DNA of 8,451 nt, taken from positions 1 to 8,451 of the forward strand of contig CACXFY010000008.1 of the NCBI GenBank assembly GCA_902767005.1. Reading direction: 5' to 3'. Under the pieces are notes generated by a model, which worked only from the letters and a program-made list of their open reading frames with translations, was not told where the DNA came from and did not search any database. Origin of the DNA: an uncultured Erysipelotrichaceae bacterium. GTDB taxonomy: Bacteria; Bacillota_I; Bacilli_A; RF39; UBA660. A program made the position numbers and the translations under genes. Numbering within the stretch: position 1 is the first letter of the stretch; each line of letters opens with the position of its first letter. This document shows, one piece after another, positions 1 through 5,831 of the stretch.

Positions 1-1071
1 ATAAAAGATGCTGATGTAGTAATATTTATAGTCGATGGAAAAGAAGGTTTAACTCATAATGATTTAATAGTCAGAGATATTCTTCGTAAATCAGATAAAA
101 AAGTCATAGTCGCTATTAATAAAATAGATGTTAAAGATGCTCAAAATAATATATATGACTTTTATGAATTAGGCTTTGATACTTATATACCAATTAGTAG
201 TATTCATAATACTGGATATATAGAATTGATGGATTCAGTTACCATGAACTTTCACACAAGTGAAGAAAAAGAAGATAATAGATTAAAATTTTGTATAATT
301 GGAAGACCAAATGTTGGTAAATCCTCTTTAGTAAATGCCCTATTAAATGAAGAAAGAGTCGTTGTATCAAATATAGCTGGTACTACTCGTGATTCAATAG
401 ATTCTGTATTAAAATATAATAATGAAGAATATGTACTAATAGATACAGCTGGAATGAGAAAAAAAGGTAAAATATTTGAATCAGTAGAAAAATATAGTTT
501 ATTAAGATCTTTAAAAGCTATAGATAGATCTGATATCTGTATTGTAGTTATTAATGCTGAAGAAGGTATTAAAGAACACGATAAACATATTGCTGGTTAT
601 GCTATTGAAAAAGGAAAAGGATTAATATTCGTAGTAAATAAATGGGATACCATAACAGATACTACTATAAATGATTTTGAAAAACTAATGAGAGCAGAAT
701 TCCAATTCGCAACATATGCACCTATTGTTACTTTATCAGCCTTAACAAAGAAAAGGATTCATACATTAATGCCAGAAATAATAAAAGTATCACAAAATAT
801 TAATAAAGAGATAAAGACAAGTATATTAAACAACGTAATATTAGATGCTTATCAATTAAATCTACCACCTAGTTATAAAGGTAAAAGATTAAAAATATAC
901 TTTACTTCTCAAACAGGTATTAATCCACCTAAGTTTACTTTTAGAGTAAATAATAAAGGTTTAGTACACTTCTCATATGAAAGATACTTAGAGAATAAAA
1001 TAAGAGAAAATTTTGATTTTACAGGCACACCTATTGTATTACAATTTAAGAATAGGAGCGGTGATGAATAA
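1..1071 (+). CDS. der: Ribosome-assembly GTPase Der (EngA), 3' part, cut by window start
   Basis: Der is a double-GTPase-domain protein that binds the 50S subunit and is needed for its maturation in the cytoplasm. The reading frame is open from base 1, so 356 residues are visible and roughly 80 N-terminal residues (G1-G3 of the first G domain) lie outside the window. The end of G domain 1 is seen: NKID at 118-129 and a PISS..NTG G5-like motif near 190-213. G domain 2 is complete: P-loop GRPNVGKSS at 301-327, GTTRDS switch I near 379-396, DTAGM at 442-456, NKWD at 637-648 and a SAL G5 motif near 739. The C-terminus has the KH-like domain typical of Der (KGKRLKIYFTSQ, then PPKFTFRVNN). An internal ATG at 226 is not the start, because homology continues upstream of it. 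The stop TAA at 1069-1071 shares its last base with the next ATG. The two-G-domain plus KH layout is unique to Der, so identification is secure. Confidence 0.97.
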   Translation: MKDADVVIFIVDGKEGLTHNDLIVRDILRKSDKKVIVAINKIDVKDAQNNIYDFYELGFDTYIPISSIHNTGYIELMDSVTMNFHTSEEKEDNRLKFCIIGRPNVGKSSLVNALLNEERVVVSNIAGTTRDSIDSVLKYNNEEYVLIDTAGMRKKGKIFESVEKYSLLRSLKAIDRSDICIVVINAEEGIKEHDKHIAGYAIEKGKGLIFVVNKWDTITDTTINDFEKLMRAEFQFATYAPIVTLSALTKKRIHTLMPEIIKVSQNINKEIKTSILNNVILDAYQLNLPPSYKGKRLKIYFTSQTGINPPKFTFRVNNKGLVHFSYERYLENKIRENFDFTGTPIVLQFKNRSGDE

Positions 1072-1361
1072 TGATAATCGGAAGCAATAATCAAAATAAT
1101 TTTAATAATCCATTAAGTGAAGATAATCAATTTAAAACAAGAATGGATAATATCAAACAAGCTAATGAATTAAATACTTATAATGATGGCTTAATAGATG
1201 ATGTTAACAGTACACGTTTTAATAATCCATTGGATAGAGATCAAATGTCTGATAAAACACTAGCTATGTTACACGATAGATTAAGTAAAGGTCTAATATC
1301 AATGGAAGACTTCAATAAACAATGCAATGAATTAGCTAAAAAAAGAAATAAAAATATGTAA
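1071..1361 (+). CDS. Small hydrophilic protein with SHOCT-like C-terminus, coupled to der
   Basis: A 96-residue protein of unknown function, with no signal peptide or membrane segment. Residues 1-60 are Asn/Asp-rich and low complexity, with a repeated FNNPL motif at 11-15 and 50-54, each followed two residues later by Asp. Residues 64-90 (LAMLHDRLSKGLISMEDF then NKQCNELAKKR) match the SHOCT pattern: an amphipathic helix, a K/R-G-x-I-[ST] turn, E/D-[DE]-F, then a second helix. SHOCT modules usually sit at C-termini and are thought to mediate oligomerisation or protein contacts. The ATG overlaps the der stop (TAATG), so translation is probably coupled. AGGAG at 1054-1058 lies 12 nt upstream, rather far. 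An ATG at 1064 is better spaced but opens only eight codons, and a TGA at 1065-1067 rules out an earlier in-frame start. Possibly a Der or ribosome-assembly accessory, on position alone. The domain call is by eye. Confidence 0.8.
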   Translation: MIIGSNNQNNFNNPLSEDNQFKTRMDNIKQANELNTYNDGLIDDVNSTRFNNPLDRDQMSDKTLAMLHDRLSKGLISMEDFNKQCNELAKKRNKNM

Positions 1362-1386
1362 AAAGCTCTTTAAAAGAGTTTTTTTT
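1360..1386 (+). terminator. Rho-independent terminator after the der unit
   Basis: Directly at the stop codon of the SHOCT-like gene lies a hairpin with left arm 1360-1370, loop TAA at 1371-1373 and right arm 1374-1384. CTCTT pairs with AAGAG, one G-T pair follows, then A-T pairs continue into an eight-T run (1379-1386). It ends the der transcript just before the next promoter. Confidence 0.88.
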
Positions 1387-1387
1387 A

Positions 1388-1396
1388 TGATATAAT
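1388..1396 (+). promoter_or_regulatory. Extended -10 promoter of the seven-repeat gene
   Basis: TG at 1388-1389, one base, then a perfect TATAAT at 1391-1396 form a textbook extended -10 element. The position 17 nt upstream (CTTTAA, 1368-1373) is a poor -35 and lies inside the preceding terminator hairpin, so recognition probably rests on the extended -10. A start near 1403 gives a leader of about 26 nt. A second ATGATATAA occurs at 1403-1411, 16 bp after the first (1387-1395), with the palindrome ATCATATGAT (1398-1407) between. The second copy would start transcription almost at the RBS, so the first is preferred. Confidence 0.65.
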
Positions 1397-1414
1397 TATC
1401 ATATGATATAAAAT

Positions 1415-1419
1415 AGGAG
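1415..1419 (+). promoter_or_regulatory. Ribosome binding site that decides the start of the repeat gene
   Basis: AGGAG ends directly before an in-frame TTG at 1420, leaving no spacer for that codon, but is 9 nt from the ATG at 1429. The ATG is therefore the likely start and the three upstream codons are not translated. Confidence 0.85.
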
Positions 1420-1428
1420 TTGATCATA

Positions 1429-3246
1429 ATGCAGTTTGAAGTATATAAAGATGGTGACAATTTTTATATTGATTATTATGTTGCTGTTGCATTTGGAGTT
1501 GGTGATTTATTAGATACTGTTAATATTAGTAGCCGTGTCTTTGTAAAAGCTAACAAATTAGATATTGATACATTAGTAGAAATATCTAAAAATACCGATA
1601 CAATATATGAACCTGTTTACTTTAACTTAAATATTCCAGCTATTAAAGCAAAGGAAGAAGTACAATTTGAAGTATACGATGAAGATGGAACATATTATAT
1701 TGATTATTATGTCGCAGTTGCTTTTGGCATAGAACTATCTGGTGAATCTAGAATAATAGGAAATAGAGAATTCGTAAAAGTAACAGAAAAAGAAATCTCT
1801 AATCTAATGGAATTATCTAAATTAACAGATAATACTTATATACCAGTTGTCTTCAAACTACAAAAGACTCATAGTAGTAAAGATGATATAGAAACAGTAG
1901 AATTTGAAGTATATAGAAAAGATGATAATTATTTAGTTGACTATATAGTTGCTGTATCATTTGCTGTAGGAGACCCATCTAAATTACAAAAGATAGGTAA
2001 TAGAACATTCGTAGAAATAAGCAAAGATGAATTAGATAATATTATCGATTATTCAAATCAAACAGATACACCATATGTACCACATTACTTCAATGCATTA
2101 GATAATAAACAAGTAGCTAAATTAATAATTTATAAAGATGAAAACAATGAACTTTATATAGCGTCTAATGCTGCTGATGTTTTAGGAATAAAGCTATTAT
2201 GCCTAGAAAACATAAAACCAAATGAATTACATAGTAAGATATCTGAAGAAGATTTAAATAGAATAATTGAAAGTGGTAAAGAAATAGGTATAGAAATACA
2301 ACCAGAATACGTAGACCTAGAAAAGAAAGAAAAGAAACATAATCATACAGATGAATTAGTAATATTAGAAGCTTATAAGAACATAGAAACTGGTGAATTA
2401 TATTTAGAAGATGGTGTATGTGCTTATTGTGATATTGGTAATCGTGAACAAGCAACATATGTTAATGGAAAAAGATGTTATAAAGTACAAGAAAACGAAT
2501 TATCAATTGCTGCTAATATGCTAAATGCAACTGCTGTAACTAAATACTTTGAACTAGAAAAAACAGAAATACATGAAGAAAGAAAAGAACCAGAAGAACA
2601 AAAACAAACAATTACTATTCTATCTGCAAAATCTGGTTTCTACTTAGACCAAAGTATTTGTGAAAACAATAATATATATTCAAATAAAGAAAAAATTATA
2701 AATAATAATAACTACTTCAAGATTAATCAAAATAATATAGATCGATTAAGATCTAAATATAATATTGAATATAAAGAATTACCACAAAAAGAAGCTCAAT
2801 TCATAGTATGTACTTTAGATGATAAAGTATATGTAGAAGAATATATTGCTAGCTTATTTAAATATCAAAGTATTGGACATAAAATAAGAATAGAAGGAAA
2901 AATTTATTATGAAGTAACTCAAGAACAAGTAGACAAAATAGTAAATATTACTTCTACTCTAGATACTAAGTTAGAACCAATGTATCGTGGAATTAAATTA
3001 AAAAGCAAAAAACAAGAAGGTATTAAAAGTGATATATTTGAAGAAGATGATTATTCTGATGAACTAATACCTGGTACTAATATATATAAACCAAGATATA
3101 GAAGGCCTGAAGAATCATTAGAAGACTATGAATACTTCTTAACTAGATATTATTTAACTTTCTTCCCAAACGCTAAATTACCAAGTAAATATCGTTTAAA
3201 GAAAGAAGAAATAATTCAAGACACAAATACAAATAGAGTAAGATAA
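1429..3246 (+). CDS. Seven-repeat protein of unknown function (605 aa)
   Basis: I do not recognise the family. The 605-residue protein has no signal peptide and no membrane helix, so it is probably cytoplasmic. It consists of seven diverged tandem units: residues 2-68, 79-145, 158-224, 231-298, 310-377, 394-451 (shortened) and 457-523. The consensus, clearest in units 1-3, is [QE]FEVY-x(5-6)-Y-[IV]-DY-x-VAV-[AS]-F, then IGNR-x-FV-[KE], then an amphipathic helix ending S-x-x-TD-x-x-Y-x-P-x-x-F. Units 1 and 2 share 33 of 67 positions and units 1 and 3 about 29, without gaps; units 4-6 keep only the hydrophobic framework. Linkers are short and charged. Residues 524-605 form a different tail: an acidic stretch (DIFEEDDYSDE), then PGTNIYKPRYRRPEE, a Tyr/Phe-rich helix and a basic end. 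It is a single-gene unit with its own promoter and terminator. A scaffold or multivalent binding role fits the architecture but is inference. ATG 1429 was chosen over TTG 1420 from RBS spacing. Confidence 0.93.
   Translation: MQFEVYKDGDNFYIDYYVAVAFGVGDLLDTVNISSRVFVKANKLDIDTLVEISKNTDTIYEPVYFNLNIPAIKAKEEVQFEVYDEDGTYYIDYYVAVAFGIELSGESRIIGNREFVKVTEKEISNLMELSKLTDNTYIPVVFKLQKTHSSKDDIETVEFEVYRKDDNYLVDYIVAVSFAVGDPSKLQKIGNRTFVEISKDELDNIIDYSNQTDTPYVPHYFNALDNKQVAKLIIYKDENNELYIASNAADVLGIKLLCLENIKPNELHSKISEEDLNRIIESGKEIGIEIQPEYVDLEKKEKKHNHTDELVILEAYKNIETGELYLEDGVCAYCDIGNREQATYVNGKRCYKVQENELSIAANMLNATAVTKYFELEKTEIHEERKEPEEQKQTITILSAKSGFYLDQSICENNNIYSNKEKIINNNNYFKINQNNIDRLRSKYNIEYKELPQKEAQFIVCTLDDKVYVEEYIASLFKYQSIGHKIRIEGKIYYEVTQEQVDKIVNITSTLDTKLEPMYRGIKLKSKKQEGIKSDIFEEDDYSDELIPGTNIYKPRYRRPEESLEDYEYFLTRYYLTFFPNAKLPSKYRLKKEEIIQDTNTNRVR
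1432..2997 (+). repeat. Seven diverged in-frame repeats of about 67 codons
   Basis: The units lie at approximately 1432-1632, 1663-1863, 1900-2100, 2119-2322, 2356-2559, 2608-2781 and 2797-2997, with start-to-start spacing of 63-84 codons. Similarity is at protein level (about 43-49% between the first three units). DNA similarity is limited to short blocks such as caatttgaagtata and attgattattatgt in units 1 and 2. The array is therefore an old internal duplication under protein-level constraint, not a DNA satellite. Units 5-7 show the second-half signature as NGKRCYKVQENEL, NNNNYFKINQNNI and EGKIYYEVTQEQV. Confidence 0.9.
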
Positions 3247-3270
3247 AACACGTATAAACGTGTTTTTTTT
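3245..3270 (+). terminator. Rho-independent terminator after the repeat gene
   Basis: Nine-base-pair stem AAAACACGT (3245-3253) with ACGTGTTTT (3258-3266), tetraloop ATAA, and a T run through 3270. The left arm overlaps the TAA stop codon at 3244-3246. Confidence 0.92.
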
Positions 3271-3279
3271 ATTATTATA

Positions 3280-3288
3280 TGATAAAAT
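3280..3288 (+). promoter_or_regulatory. Extended -10 promoter of the zinc-ribbon membrane protein gene
   Basis: TG at 3280-3281, one base, then TAAAAT (3283-3288) make an extended -10. It closely resembles the element of the preceding gene (ATGATAAAAT against ATGATATAAT). No good -35 is present; the expected position falls in the right arm and T run of the terminator. A start near 3295 gives a leader of about 17 nt, with AAGGAG (3300-3305) placed 6 nt before ATG 3312. Confidence 0.6.
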
Positions 3289-3311
3289 AATAATAGAATA
3301 AGGAGAAGAAT

Positions 3312-4259
3312 ATGAAATGTCCCAAATGTAAAGCCACAATCGATGACGATTCAAAATACTGTACATATTGTGGTAACTTAATAAATGAAAATGTTACAGA
3401 AAAATTTAGTACACTAAAAGACAAACTAATAGATGTTTATATAGATAAAAACAACGAAGAAATAAAAGAAAGTTCTTTCTCTTTACCTGAACTACTATTA
3501 GGTACTTTCTATCTGTTATATAGAAAAATGTATCTATTATCTTTTATTTCCATATTAATACTAATAATAGGTTGTTTCTTTTATAAATACTTATTATTAA
3601 TATTAGTAGTAAGAAACACATTATTCGCTTTCTTTTTTAATAAAGTATACTATGATCATGTAACAAAAAAAGTAGATGAAATAACAAAATATAAAAATAC
3701 TGATTTAGAAAAAGAAAAGATATGTAAAAACAAAGGTGGAACTACTCTAACACCAATATTTATATTTGGAGGATTATTAATAATAGGATTAATAACTCTA
3801 GTAATTGTCTATATATTATATTTTTCAAGTACAAATATCTTTAATAATATTAAAGATGAACCAAAATTGTATGATTTAAAATATAATGTACCAGAAAAAT
3901 TTCAAGCAAGTAGTTTTAATGATACATATAGTAAATACTATTCCTACATGGACGAAGACTACAACTATTGCTTTTTCACAATAAATCAAAGTGACTTCAC
4001 TGGTATATATAAAGATACTGATAGTTATTTAAAATCAGCATCTCTATTAACTCCAACTGATAAAACTACTGAAATCAAAACAGTAGTAATAAATAGTACT
4101 GAATGGAAAGGAATAGTAAGTACTGCTAATAATTATAAATATATATATGCAACAAAATATAATGATAGATTTTATTCCATAACCTTTAGTATAAATAATG
4201 AAAATGATAAATGTCTACCTTACTACAAAGAAGTACTAAATAGTTTATCATTCAATTAA
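3312..4259 (+). CDS. Zinc-ribbon membrane protein with DUF2628-like region
   Basis: A 315-residue protein of unknown function. Residues 1-24 form a zinc ribbon (Cys3, Cys6, Cys17, Cys20; CPKC and CTYCG knuckles), presumably cytoplasmic. After a polar linker, residues 58-110 (LPELLLGTFYLLYRKMY, then a long hydrophobic stretch) resemble DUF2628-type membrane regions, where a G-x-F-[YW]-x-LYRKM motif precedes two short hydrophobic segments (about 75-91 and 92-109). A third helix spans about 147-171. Residues 172-315 are polar and Tyr-rich, contain the domain's only two cysteines (220 and 301), and would lie outside the membrane if the N-terminus is inside. The C-terminal domain has mixed strand-like character and no catalytic motif I can recognise. 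The start ATG is well supported by AAGGAG 6 nt upstream. Such zinc-ribbon membrane proteins often act as envelope or stress sensors, but nothing here proves that. Confidence 0.93.
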   Translation: MKCPKCKATIDDDSKYCTYCGNLINENVTEKFSTLKDKLIDVYIDKNNEEIKESSFSLPELLLGTFYLLYRKMYLLSFISILILIIGCFFYKYLLLILVVRNTLFAFFFNKVYYDHVTKKVDEITKYKNTDLEKEKICKNKGGTTLTPIFIFGGLLIIGLITLVIVYILYFSSTNIFNNIKDEPKLYDLKYNVPEKFQASSFNDTYSKYYSYMDEDYNYCFFTINQSDFTGIYKDTDSYLKSASLLTPTDKTTEIKTVVINSTEWKGIVSTANNYKYIYATKYNDRFYSITFSINNENDKCLPYYKEVLNSLSFN

Positions 4260-4283
4260 AAAAGAATCATATGATTCTTTTTT
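4258..4283. terminator. Bidirectional terminator between converging genes
   Basis: A 13-bp perfect palindrome centred between 4270 and 4271 (GAATCAT then ATGATTC, flanked by A and T runs) forms a hairpin with a U tract on both strands. It begins in the TAA stop of the plus-strand zinc-ribbon gene (4257-4259) and ends at the first base of the minus-strand engB stop (4283-4285), so one element can end both transcripts. Confidence 0.9.
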
Positions 4284-4867
4284 TATTGTAATAAACCTTC
4301 TATTTTAGCAAGTACATCTTTACATCCTAATTTAGTAGTACTAGAAAATACTATTAAATCATCACCAAGTACTAAATCTAATTCCTCTAATATCATTTGA
4401 AGATTCTTATGTTTCTTACTACCACTAACTTTATCTGCTTTAGTCGCAATAATAGTAACTGGTAAATTATAATACTTTAAGAAATTATACATAAGTAAAT
4501 CATCTTCACTAGGTTTATGTCTAAAATCTACAAGCATAAATACTCTTTTTAATTCTTCTCTCTTTTCTAAATATTCCTCAATCATCATACCAAACTTTGC
4601 CTGAGTTTTCTTATCAGTAGCGGCATAACCATATCCTGGAACATCTATTAAAAAGAATTCATTATTAACTCCATAGAAGTTTAATGTTTGTGTCTTACCA
4701 GGTTTAGAAGAAGTATAAGCAAGATTCTTCCTACCTAAAACAGAATTAATAAAACTACTCTTCCCTACATTACTTCTACCAACAAGTAAAAATTCTGGTT
4801 TACCTTGATCTGGATATTGACTTCTACGAGTCGCAATAATATCTAAGTTAGCTTCTTTAATTACCAT
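4283..4867 (-). CDS. engB: Ribosome-biogenesis GTP-binding protein EngB (YsxC/YihA)
   Basis: A 194-residue single-domain GTPase of the TrmE-Era-EngA-EngB group, required for late 50S subunit assembly in the cytoplasm. Visible motifs are the P-loop GRSNVGKSS (30-38), switch I KPGKTQTLNFY (55-65), DVPGYGYA (75-82), the family's usual TKAD form of the G4 motif (142-145) and a G5 SSTTKLG (175-181). Length and the GYGYA signature match EngB exactly. The start ATG (4865-4867) lies one base after the nrnA stop, and AAAGGAGG in the nrnA 3' end (near 4874-4881) is 6 nt upstream, so translation is likely coupled. It is the last gene of the ackA2-nrnA-engB unit. In many Firmicutes engB sits next to lon or clpX, so this neighbourhood is different. 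Confidence 0.97.
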   Translation of the reverse strand: MVIKEANLDIIATRRSQYPDQGKPEFLLVGRSNVGKSSFINSVLGRKNLAYTSSKPGKTQTLNFYGVNNEFFLIDVPGYGYAATDKKTQAKFGMMIEEYLEKREELKRVFMLVDFRHKPSEDDLLMYNFLKYYNLPVTIIATKADKVSGSKKHKNLQMILEELDLVLGDDLIVFSSTTKLGCKDVLAKIEGLLQ

Positions 4868-4868
4868 A

Positions 4869-5822
4869 TTAAGCCTCCTTTGATTCTATATATTTCTTAC
4901 ATTCTAAATCTAAATCTTTCATTAATTTCATAGCTTCTTCAAATGTAGGTGGTTTAGCGCCAGAAGCAAATTTATGACCTCCACCATTATATTTTTCAGC
5001 TATTGTATTAATTCTTGGACCACGTGATCTAATAGATACTCTAATTTGTTTATTCTTAATATCTTCTGTCAAAGTAGCCCAAACTATTACTTCATTAATA
5101 AAATTAAAATCATTTACCATATTACCAGCTGCTGCACTATCTACTCCAAATTGATTAATAATTTCATCTGTTATCTTTACGTATGCCAAACCATTTTCCG
5201 TAACAGTCATATTAAGACCAATATACCCTTCTAATCTTACTTCATTTAATGGTCTTAAATATATTTTTTGATAAAGACTATTAATATCTAAATCATACTT
5301 ATTAACATAATCACCTACTAGTTTAAAAGTACTACCAGTACAACTATTAAATAAGAAACGATTAGAATCACTAACAAGTCCCATAAATAAGTATTCAGCT
5401 ATTTCTCTATCACAAACTAATGGCAATTTATTCAACATCTTCATAATTATTTCACAAGTACTAGTCTTATCATCTTCAATTAATTCAATATCACAATACT
5501 CTTCAATAAATGGATGATGATCTATCTTAATTTTATATTTAAACTTTTCTAAATCAATTGAACAATCTACTCTCTTCTTATCAGGAGTATCAGTAACAAT
5601 AAGTAAAGCATCTTCTACTTCTTCAGTCTTATCTAGCTTACCAATATTACTAAATTTAGCGCTCCCAGATCCAATTGCTAAAACAGTCTTCTCAGGAAAA
5701 GTCTTTAATATACTATCTCTAAGTGCTAATTGACTACATAAAGCATCTGGATCAACCCCAATATGACGACAAATTACAATTGTATTAAACTCTTTTATTC
5801 TTTCATATATTTCTTTATACAT
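4869..5822 (-). CDS. nrnA: DHH-family phosphoesterase, NrnA-like oligoribonuclease / pAp phosphatase
   Basis: A 317-residue DHH/DHHA1 protein, the usual length for NrnA. NrnA enzymes degrade 2-5-nt RNAs to mononucleotides and dephosphorylate 3'-phosphoadenosine 5'-phosphate, using two metal ions. Motif I is H20-x3-D24-x-D26 within RHIGVDPDALCS, motif II Asp78 (VTDTPDKKR), motif III DHH at 101-103, motif IV Asp152 (GLVSDSNRF), and the DHHA1 substrate-binding loop is GGGHKFASG at 280-288. All metal ligands are present. Motif I differs from the common HxNPDGDAxGS form around the ligands. The start ATG (5820-5822) has AGGAAA overlapping the upstream ackA2 stop, giving a 9-nt gap. Identification as NrnA rather than another DHH-DHHA1 phosphoesterase (for example a GdpP catalytic part or pAp-only phosphatase) rests on size and the absence of PAS/GGDEF or RecJ extensions. 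Confidence 0.9.
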   Translation of the reverse strand: MYKEIYERIKEFNTIVICRHIGVDPDALCSQLALRDSILKTFPEKTVLAIGSGSAKFSNIGKLDKTEEVEDALLIVTDTPDKKRVDCSIDLEKFKYKIKIDHHPFIEEYCDIELIEDDKTSTCEIIMKMLNKLPLVCDREIAEYLFMGLVSDSNRFLFNSCTGSTFKLVGDYVNKYDLDINSLYQKIYLRPLNEVRLEGYIGLNMTVTENGLAYVKITDEIINQFGVDSAAAGNMVNDFNFINEVIVWATLTEDIKNKQIRVSIRSRGPRINTIAEKYNGGGHKFASGAKPPTFEEAMKLMKDLDLECKKYIESKEA

Positions 5823-5831
5823 ATTAATTTC

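Noticed and set aside
1064..1090. ATG at 1064 well spaced from AGGAG, opening an eight-codon frame that overlaps the start of the SHOCT-like gene
   Set aside because: It is too short to claim as a gene and is parsimoniously chance; noted because the true ATG at 1071 is 12 nt from the AGGAG.
909..1094. Minus-strand open frame of 61 codons opposite the end of der
   Set aside because: It lies wholly antisense to conserved Der sequence, has no RBS and no recognisable protein character.
1398..1407. Palindrome ATCATATGAT, repeated at 4266-4275, as a shared operator
   Set aside because: The second copy is the core of a terminator hairpin, and such a short AT-rich palindrome recurs by chance at this base composition.
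2165..2458. Minus-strand open frame of 97 codons inside the repeat gene, Leu/His/Tyr-rich
   Set aside because: Its composition is what antisense reading of an AT-rich acidic coding region gives; the plus-strand repeats are conserved at protein level.
1432..2997. Repeat array as a CRISPR or DNA satellite
   Set aside because: The repeats are similar only at protein level, have no identical DNA units or uniform spacers, and keep one open frame throughout.
5046..5234. Plus-strand open frame of 62 codons opposite nrnA
   Set aside because: Antisense to conserved DHH protein sequence with no RBS or motif.
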